A DNA stretch of 64,000 bases from Metellina segmentata. Its lineage: Eukaryota > Arthropoda > Arachnida > Araneae > Tetragnathidae. Each line of letters starts with the position of its first letter. Position 1 is the first letter of the stretch. A program made the translations under genes and the position numbers. The notes beneath the pieces are model-generated. The model was not told where the DNA came from. It was given only the letters and a program-made list of their open reading frames with translations, and did no database searches. The stretch lies in the NCBI GenBank assembly GCA_947359465.1, contig OX375877.1:56746944-56810943 (forward strand), read 5' to 3'. Below, piece by piece: positions 12,500 to 21,000 of the stretch.

Positions 12500-14157
12500 C
12501 ATGCGTCCTAGCAGAAAGAATTGTTTACAAAATATGATTACCAAAAAAATATTTTTCAAATCTAAATTTGCTGTATTACAGAAAATATATATACAGTAAC
12601 CTGAAATCAGAATTCAAATGAAAACTTTGAGCAAATTTTGAGTCGAAATGTCAGCGCTGCTTTGGAAATGGAATACCCAGCATGGTGTTTGTGTGTACAT
12701 TTCCATAAAGCACTCTTGAGTCACCCACACTTTTTCATTCAGTTTGTTGTCGAAAGTTGTAGTGCAAGCGTCTTGTTGAACTTTAATTGTTGGCCCTGAA
12801 AAGGACCGTTTGTTAAAGGGCCCTGAAATTATCTTCCGCTTTCTTTGATTTGTAATTTTAAACTGCAACAGCTCGACTAAAATTCTTTTTTTTTCCAATA
12901 AAATTTCTTCCGATAACGGTATACATTCAATTGAGGCGACTCCGTGGTAAACAAACAATCGTACAATGTTGCCAAAACGCGATAACAAATATCGTCTTTT
13001 TTGCGTGCCACGTAAGAGAATTATATATATAGATGTACCAGTTTTTCCCGAATTTCAAAGAAATATTACCAGGAACCAAATTGAAATTTCTAAAATAGCT
13101 CGACGAGCTGCAAAAATTCACGTTTAGAAGTACTGTAAAAAATCACGACTGAAGACTGAAAATTTGTACGTCTTTTGCTCACTCGCGTTTGAAATTTCGC
13201 TTTTTCACTTAGACACTTAATAAATACTGAACTAATAGCCGCATCAGAAAAATAAATCTTCTTTTTCGTGTTCCCTATACAATTTTGAACAAACCATGTT
13301 AATTTCGTAGTTTTCTGATAAGTACTTTCTCGACAAACCGTCTAAGAATCGAGCAATAAAAGCGAGTTTTCAACCCTACGACGGCGGCTGCGTCAACGTT
13401 TTTTTAAATATAAAGCAATAAAAAAAAACGTGATTTTTTAAAATCAAGTGTTAATTAATAAATATGCATCAATATAATTAATTTTTTAATTTTTAATAAT
13501 TAATATATATTAACCATATTAATGTAATTATAAATAATTAATAGGTGTTAATTATATTAATATAATTAATTTAATCTTCCCTATTTTACTGGGGTGCAAT
13601 CCAAAATTTTGGGAGGACCAACCCCCCCCCCCCCTACCCCATTCAACAACCCTAGTTACGCCTATGCGTACAACATATAAGAATCTTAAATTTTGCTGGC
13701 AATAATAATTGAACCTTAAAATTGGTAGATAATACTAGCACGGGGTGGACGAAAAATTCATGACACATTTCAACATTTAGTATAAAATTCATCATCCAAA
13801 TTGACATAGATGTTTTCGGTTTTCACTAAATTGCTTTACATGGCATCAAGTTAGTTTTTTTGCATAATAAGTAGTTCAATTGTTTGAAGAATTGAAGACA
13901 CGAAACACGCAAGTAAACAACACTATTCCGCAATACAAGTTAACAAAAACGTGGACTGAAATTGAGTATCGGTTTAATATTGCTCGAGCCACAAAGGGTG
14001 CCCACATTAAAATATGGTGGTATATAGTGACATAAATGCTCTATTAAATTTTAATATGTATTATAATTATTTGGGTAAAATTTGTACACTGTCGTCCGGT
14101 AGTGCTTATAAATTTGCGTTTGTCCATAGATGTTAGTGTAAATTGTTTGATAATTAT
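12500..14157. other. Intergenic, repeat-derived, no gene recognised
   Basis: Open frames at 12614-12988 (minus) and 12964-13130 (plus) show no recognisable domain. 13430-13560 is extremely A/T-rich. 13239-13380 repeats 11580-11719, and 13611-13667 carries the C-run + 'acgcctatg' end motif. Confidence 0.45.
12792..12807 (-). promoter_or_regulatory. Histone-mRNA-type 3' stem-loop sequence
   Basis: The minus strand reads GGTCCTTTTCAGGGCC: a 6-bp stem with one G-T wobble around a TTTC loop, matching the metazoan replication-dependent histone stem-loop consensus. It is followed by 'aacaattaaag'. No histone coding sequence is recognisable just upstream on that strand (12808-13130). It could therefore be a relic or a chance match inside a repeat. 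A second partial palindrome, 'gggccctgaaa', lies at 12818. Confidence 0.4.
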
Positions 14158-14478
14158 ACTGCCGACCAAAGGGTATAGTGATTAAGGTGTTAACCTCTAG
14201 ATCGGAAAGTTCCTGGTTCGAATCCGGGTCCGGGCATGGATGTTTGTAAGCGAATGATGTAGAGGTGGCTGGTTCACCTTTAGCTGTCGTGGCCGAAAGT
14301 CCTCACGTAGGTGTGGAAGTTTGAAGAGTTGGGTGCCAGCTCAGGTGTTGCTTCGTCATCTGACTGTGGTTCAAAAGTACGAGGTGTTTTCCTCGGATCT
14401 TTGCCTCAAGGGATTGATCCTGTACTGTCATCAATAGCCCATTGTGTTGCTGTAGCACGACGTTAATTAAAAAACTAC
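14158..14478 (+). mobile_element. tRNA-derived SINE, family A, best-preserved copy
   Basis: The tRNA-like head carries an A-box-like 'tatagtgattaaggtg' and a perfect B box, 'ggttcgaatcc'. It runs into a body ('ctgtcgtggccgaaagtcc', 'gtgccagctcaggtg') and a tail ending 'gtagcacgacgttaattaaa'. Related pieces lie at 1228-1482, 22373-22562, 23455-23760 and 26761-26826. The body differs from family B (46072-46285), although the heads are alike. Confidence 0.88.
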
Positions 14479-14479
14479 C

Positions 14480-15020
14480 ATTACCAAAATTTAGGTTTTA
14501 TTTACTATCTTATAACCAACCAATTTTGTAAAATTATTTCAGAGGTTTAACATTAAATTTGTATTAAAATAATCATACGAAATAGTAATCAAAATTTTAA
14601 CTGTCCCATACTTCCGTTCTTAAAAAAGTTATTGCTATGAGTTTACCATATGTGAACGGTTTTATGTATATACTCAATTCTTCACTGAAAGATGAACACT
14701 CAAATTGTAAAATATTAGGGGTAATATTCCCTAGTGAATATTTTAACCTACGTTACAATATTGAATATTTATCTTTTTATTTCAGCATTGTGTTAAGTTT
14801 CACACGTCTAACTCAACTGTGATAAATAATTTAATTGATTTATTTATAGAAAACAATACTGTTAATCTGTGCAATGGTGGTAAACTTGTACGAAAGAAAA
14901 TTAATGCTGGAATTTAACTTATTTACAATTTGAAGAAAAACTACTTATTACAGAAAAAATAAATATTTCAAAGTTTCCCATTTTATACAGTATGTATTTG
15001 GTTTCTTAAACGCGTGTAAG
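14480..15020. other. Intergenic, no gene recognised
   Basis: AT-rich. One 61-codon open frame (14637-14822, plus) has no recognisable motif. Confidence 0.5.
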
Positions 15021-15026
15021 CAAGGA

Positions 15027-15242
15027 TCAATCGAATGTATCTTGATCCTCAGAACTGACGCAATGTTTGAAACTCTCTCCAGTCATACCATTCAAAAGAA
15101 TCATCTCATCCTTTGGAACCTGGATAAAGCGCGGGGCGTTCCAATCTATCATTGTCATCAGTTTTCTTTGATGATCAGGTTTAAATAGCCTACTGCCCAG
15201 GCCCATTGACCAAAGGAGAGGAAAGTATTCCCTCTTTCCCAT
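15027..15242 (-). CDS. Unrecognised small ORF, possibly an exon or processed fragment
   Basis: A 71-codon frame from ATG to stop, more G/C-rich than its surroundings. It contains 'PLLWSMGLGSRLFKP', 'IDWNAPRFIQVPKDEMIL' and an acidic end, 'SSEDQDTFD'. The composition looks like real protein rather than AT-rich noise, but I recognise no family. No signal peptide or membrane segment is seen. It may be an exon, a retrocopied fragment or transposon sequence. The function is unknown. Confidence 0.35.
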   Translation of the reverse strand: MGKREYFPLLWSMGLGSRLFKPDHQRKLMTMIDWNAPRFIQVPKDEMILLNGMTGESFKHCVSSEDQDTFD

Positions 15243-15249
15243 ACCCTGA

Positions 15250-16130
15250 CACTTTTAAATTAAACTCGCTTTTTTGGGATGACGCTTTCGTCAGATCAAC
15301 AGGGTGTTGCCATGCCGCCAGGAGGGTTAAGTGATCCAAGGATTAAAATGATACGCTCACTGTGATTGGCTACTACCGTCTCCTCACGATCACGTGATAT
15401 TGTTAATAGTATTTGGTACGACGCCGGAATCTGCATTCATACTAGTTAAGCAAGTACTTTGTTGGTAGAATTAATTCGAAAATATTATTGAAAAGAACGC
15501 ATATGGCATTTTAATTTAGGTTTGGAAAAAGAAATGCAAAGGCATCTAATTTCAAATTTGATATTTATGGAATCCCAAATTTTGCAAACAAAAATTATTC
15601 GCAATGTCTTGACAAATCGATCTAAGCCGATAATCTTTCAACTTTTCAGTATGGGTGTGTGTTGGAGTAAAGAAAAGAAACACTTGCGTTGTCAATTTTC
15701 TTTCATTTTCGCAAAAAATCAACAAAATCATTTTTATTTCACGCAGAATTTGCAACTGCCATCGTCATATTTCTGTTAAATATCATTTCCAGAGAAGTAA
15801 ACTCTTTCCTTTCTTACTCGATGCGCCACGGTTCCTCCTGTTCGCAGGTGATCTCCAGGCCGCAGGCCTTCTCTTGTGTATTCTCCAGCTAACTTGTAAA
15901 TTGATTAATGCATAATATCAATAAATACTCTTATTCGAAACTTGAGAAACCGGTGTGTTGCTCACCCAAAACAAACGTTTGCTTTCTCATTGTGTTTTAC
16001 TCTGGCAAGCCAGAATATAGTTTGAACCAGAACACATCAATAAATATCTATTTTATGTATATGTTTCCATTTTCTTGTTCCTATTGATATAAGATCAGTT
16101 TAATGCGCGTCATTGCATGAATAATGTAAT
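15250..16130. other. Intergenic, no gene recognised
   Basis: Overlapping open frames at 15522-15915 on both strands contradict each other and have no domain or splice support. I regard them as chance. Confidence 0.5.
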
Positions 16131-17060
16131 TTAGCACAAAAAAATGTGTGTCGTCCATTTTGTTTCTTTCTCAAAAAGATAGTAAAACGCATGCGTAACA
16201 CTCAACCAACAGTTAATTCGCCGATTTCGGAGGATCAAAATGTAACACCGAAACGGCTGTTTGAACCACGCATCCGGCATTGTGAATACGGTTCTTTCGA
16301 TAATCCAGGGACTATCGTTGATCCTCGGGTTAATTAGGACCTGTGAATACAACCGTTAGACTCAGATGCTAAACTAAACCCCGAGTCATCAGTCAAGAGA
16401 ACATGGGTCCATTCGTGTTGTCGCCAGTTCTGATGTTCTTTGCACCATTTAAAGCGATTTATCTTGTGTTGTAAAGACAGTGAAACATATACCCTTGTCT
16501 TTCTGGCATAAAAGCGTTTTTCATTAAGCCTTCTGTATACAGTTTGCCGTGATACAACAGTTTTCGTGGCTGCTACAAGCTCTGAACTTAAATGCCGAGC
16601 AGTAGACTTCCTGTTACGACGGAAAGTTATTGCCATATATCGATCTTGAGAAGCAGTTGTTTTCGTTTACGACCTTGTCCAGGCCTCCTTAAAATAGTTC
16701 CAACGTTCTGAAAATGTTTCCATAGTGCAGAGACTGCCTTGAAATCTTCACATATCCGCTGCTTCCATGATTGTCTGGCGTGCTTCGAAACGGTCGATAA
16801 TGCGCCACTTCAAAGATTCTTTCAAATGATACTTCGCTGCCATAAAAATTGTTTCAAGTCCATACACATAGAAATCAAACGATGTATTGTAGAAATTCAC
16901 TCATAGATTCACTTTGAGCAAAGCGCTTGATTCACCGTTGGATGATGTAATGCCTGGATTTGCATATCCTAAAGCGTTTGGAATCTTTTGATTGGATAAT
17001 TCTAACTAAGCTTGTATTTGCAGGCTTGTGTATGCAAAGATAATTTTGGACATGAGTGTA
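16131..17060 (-). pseudogene. Tc1-like transposase remnant (second family)
   Basis: The minus-strand frame starts at the ATG at 16841-16843 ('MAAKYHLKESLKWRIIDRF'), then is interrupted by a stop and frameshift. It resumes at 16636 with an HTH-like 'STARHLSSELVAATKTVVS' and the first catalytic region, 'WTHVLLTDDSGFSL'. The region of the second Asp and the Glu is missing. 'ggacatgagtgta' at 17048-17060 looks like one terminal repeat, but no matching left end was seen. This family differs from the copies at 7347 and 19635. Confidence 0.75.
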
Positions 17061-17655
17061 ATTTTATAAGATATTCCTGACTAACTATTTCTAAAGTGAC
17101 TACTTTTGAGCTCTCGTTTGTTTCAAACGAGTATTCTTGAAAATTCCATTTGGTGGCAAGAGCAATAATAATGGAACTAGGTGTAAAATTAAATGTTTTC
17201 TGAACAGACGAAGCAAAGTTGATCGATTACATATTTATGAAAATGAAAGAATAATTTTACAGCATTTGAAAAAAGAAAAGCAAAGTTTTTAACTTATGTT
17301 TAAGATACCAGTTGCATAACAATATCTTTAACTCGTAAAATAAGACACCTTGACAAAGGAAAAATTTGCTTTATTCTAACATACATTACGCTTTATAAGA
17401 ATATTTTGTAACGTTCTTGCACGTGATGAAATAAAATATTATTTTTTAATATAAATATTCAATAAGTTTACAACAGAAAACAGCTGAAGCAAAGTTAGCA
17501 GGGAAAAAGCCGTTCTGAAGATATTAATTCATTATTCCTTTTTATCTCATGATCTCGTGTAGGTACCATAACTTAAACTAAAAATAGGACAACATTTAAA
17601 AATACGAGATTACTTCGCCGGAAAATAGTAAGAATATCACTGCATGTGGTACATT
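17061..17655. other. Gene 1 downstream flank, no gene recognised
   Basis: AT-rich, with no supported coding or RNA feature. Confidence 0.5.
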
Positions 17656-17661
17656 TTTATT
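17656..17661 (-). terminator. Candidate polyadenylation signal AATAAA for gene 1
   Basis: Plus-strand TTTATT gives AATAAA on the coding strand, about 180 nt downstream of the gene 1 stop. Such hexamers are common in AT-rich DNA, so this is suggestive only. Confidence 0.35.
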
Positions 17662-17841
17662 TTTGATTTCACACACCAATTTTGCATCAGAAGTGCCCTA
17701 ATCGGACGAATTACTTTAAATGGTTCGAAAATATTCAATGTATCAAGCAAACACTCCATGTTTATGAAGATTTATAATATGAACTGAATTTAATTTATAT
17801 GAAATGACAAAGTTTTTATGAGTGTAAACTAAGCATTCCTC

Positions 17842-18015
17842 CTAAGCAACAATAAGTCCAGTAATGTTACGAATCCAATGAAGGTTGGAGTGCACTGCAG
17901 AAAAAACCCTTGGATCACCAGAAGTTGCACAACCATCGTTGCTTCCCCAGGAGGACAAGCCAGCCAAATAGTATCTTCCGTTGTGTAACATCATCAAAGG
18001 GGCTCCATTGTCACC
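17842..18015 (-). CDS. Gene 1 last exon: 'GDNGAP' and C-terminus
   Basis: The acceptor 'ttaacttccag' precedes GGT GAC AAT GGA GCC CCT, so the active-site Ser codon is AAT (Asn) and the following GG is GA. 'YYLAGLSSWGSNDGCATSG' follows (Cys220 present), then 'HWIRNITGLIVA' and stop TAG at 17842-17844. Phase 0 at its 5' border, as in gene 2. Confidence 0.9.
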   Translation of the reverse strand, partial: GDNGAPLMMLHNGRYYLAGLSSWGSNDGCATSGDPRVFSAVHSNLHWIRNITGLIVA

Positions 18016-21000
18016 CTGGAAGTTAATACATGAAAAGTTTTAATATTTATATAAAAGGTAAATCCATTGTTTTCTTATTTGTATTGGCAGTACGTATACT
18101 AGTTAAAAAGCAAAATTAATGGGTTTAGATAGATAAACTATTCAATGAATCGCCTTAAAAACTGACTTGTTCAGATAATAAATTACATTTTTATTCATTT
18201 TTTTTCCATTTCAATATCTTTGTACTATTCAATTTAGACACCTTATGTCATGAATAAACTGTTTGCGGGTAAATACGTTGTTAAACCCTATCCGAAATAC
18301 CCACTCAAATACCCATTTTGGATAAATACCTAGTTAAATGCACTGGGTAAACCGTAAACTGGGTATACCACAAAAATAAATGCCCAGGTATTTTACATCA
18401 GCAGTCGTACTACATAAATATCAGATGTTTATTTATTTTTAGAACGTATTATTAATTCGATAGAACCAAAAATTATAAACATTTCGCGAGCGAGAAAAAT
18501 ATTCTAAGGAATATAGTCTAAAGAAAAATCTCAAAAATACTATTCGTTGACACTTTTTCTTTAATTAATACAGTAATTTTGTTAACTTTTGTAATAGGGT
18601 AATTTTGCAAAACTTTTATTTCATTCCGATACTTAATTGCAAATGCACTATAAATTAATTTTATGAGTTTAAATAATCATTTTATAACTAGTACCTCGCA
18701 TGTATCCGTTCCATATTTGTAAGCACAAATCATATTTTCTTTAAACCATCTGGGATAGCTCTGGACACATGATTCCTTAGACCTAACTTTCATATCGGCT
18801 TTTAGTAAAACATCACTTACTGGTCCACCTGAAATATTGGCAACTGAATTTGAGTAGTTCTAGTTTTAGAGTATTAAAAAATATGTTCAATAAAACAAGG
18901 AAATGCATGAAATTGTTTGAACTCTTTCTGGTGAAGTGATTTCTCCACACTCTACAAATTCCTAGTCTACTTGTAGAGAGATGTTTAGGAGTAACCACAT
19001 GACAGGGGCATATAGTAACACTATCTATCCATCAAGAGCGTAAGATCTATTCAAATGCTTTTAATGGGTAATCGAATGGATTTTTTGACGGTACTTCAAG
19101 GTATTTGTGTTTGAAAAGGTTAATTTAGAGACAAGAGCTTAAAAATACTTTAAAAGTCTACACATAAGATATTAATCATAGATTGAAGACAGCCATCTAT
19201 AATAACCAAACTTTGCTATGGAATGAACTTTTAAGTTTAACTGTATGCATTCTTGCTGTTATTAGGTTTAAAGTTTATCCCAATTTAATATGAGAAAGCC
19301 GTACTGTACCATTTGGTACCTGTGGAAATGGGCTCAGAAATTTATCATACTCTACTATGAGTATTATTTTTTTTCAAGTTTCAAAGCAGATGTCGTTTTA
19401 TAAGCGAGTGAAAAAATACCAACAGATGTTTTTTGAGTCATAAAACGCGTCGGTGTTCGGATTTGAGCGAGAAAAGAACGTAAATAATTTAGACGCTGCA
19501 ACATAACACGCTAGGACAAGTAAGTTAACACAGTTGCACTATTCTATTTTTTTTTACATAAATAAAGAATAATCTGTGGTGCTATATTTATCTTATGAGA
19601 CCAGAGTATAAATTTATTATGATTCAGAAGTATATACACAGTCCAGTCACATTAATGTGTTCACCTGTCAAAAGATAGAATAATCACCTTTAGCAGAGCG
19701 GACCGCTGCGAGACGTGCAGGAAAAGATTTAATGATGTCAGATGAAGAGAGTCACCCAGTGAATGCCAGGAAAACTTTCCCTAAACCATAATGCTCCCTC
19801 CTCCAGCCTGGATCCTTCCGGCATTTGTTGCAGGGTGTTTGCTTTCAGACGTTTCACGCCGTATACGCCAACGTCCATCTGTCCGATGAAGCATAAAACG
19901 TGATTTATCGGAAAAAGCCACCTGTCGCCACTCTAAGGACGTACAGTTGAGGTACTGGCGTGCAAATTCCAGCCTTCGTCGTCGATGAACAGCAGTCAGC
20001 ATAGGTGCATTAACCAGGCGTCTGCTGCGGAGGCCCATGCGCAGCAACGTTCGCTGAACCGTTGTTGAGGATACACTCTTGGTAGCCCCTTGGTTCATCT
20101 GGGTGGTCAGTTGCTCAACAGTTGCACGTCTATTCGCAAAACGCATATCCGTAGCCTTCGTTCGCCTCTGTCATCTATAGCCCGTGGTGCACCCCATGTG
20201 CCACGCCGCTGATTTTGGATAGTGCCATTTTGCCATGCACGGTATACTTTTACCACGGCGGTACGCGAACAGTTCACAAAATTAGCCGTTTCCGAAATGC
20301 TTCCACCCTTGGCCCGAAAGCCAATAATCATGCCCTTTTGGACGTCGGATAAATCGCTACGTTTCTGCATTACGCCAACGATTGAAATGCTTTCCGATGC
20401 CCTAGGACATCCTTTATATACACTCCACTGCAATGTGCTGCCACCTGCCTTTTGTGATTGGTTATTTCACGTTGACGTCGAAAGTAGGTGGTGGTCACAT
20501 TAATGTGACTGGACTGTGTATTAATATTAGATAAATGATGTTTCATTTGAATAGCAGTGGTTGGACTCAACAATTTTATGGTCATTAAAACAAGTGTCAT
20601 ATTCCAATGAGCGTAGTCATTTGTGCCTGCGAGACGTTTTACAGGTTTACTGGGTATTGATCAAATCCAAGTTGACATCAAGTATAAAAAAATGTTCTTT
20701 AAATAAATTCTATATTCTCCTCCAAATCGTTCAAAATTCCATTGTAGCACGGCAACAAAACATATAAAAATAAGGTAATTTTTAATAAAGGACTGTATAT
20801 CAAAAACAATAGAAATAAATGAACTCAAATTTTGCACACATAGAAACCGTTGACTAGATTGCAGACAAAATATAAACACCTTTAATTTATTATTTAGGAA
20901 TTAATTTGTTGATAGCAATTAGAAATTTTGCTTTGAAACTAAAATAAGACATACCTCTATTTTGCTTAGGATATTCAATGGTTAAATATAAGACAAGAGT

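Larger units (their letters stand above)
11498..12500. mobile_element. Non-autonomous repeat element with palindromic GC-rich ends
   Basis: The left side reads 'gggggctccgccccctgct', a short palindrome, followed by 'attgctacgcaatcc'. The right side near 12390-12495 reads 'gggcctgtcccctgctcgct', 'ggattgcaaggcaatcc', 'ggttcgctacgcgaacc' and 'gctcgcttcgctcgc', a chain of short palindromes. The core is the ~185-bp tandem repeat. No coding sequence is seen. I have met the 'ggggctccgcccc' motif in arthropod repeats but cannot name the family. Confidence 0.55.

Noticed and set aside
14158..14235. Functional tRNA gene
   Set aside because: A perfect B box and an A-box-like stretch are present, but the sequence runs into a repeated SINE body and does not fold as a full tRNA. 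Other copies confirm a SINE.
18290..18400. Repeated 'aaataccc' motifs as a regulatory cluster or element end
   Set aside because: The motifs are irregular and no inverted partner or target duplication could be placed, so I do not list it as a feature.
20222..20503. Plus-strand ORF of 93 codons
   Set aside because: Antisense shadow of the Tc1 transposase N-terminus in copy B.
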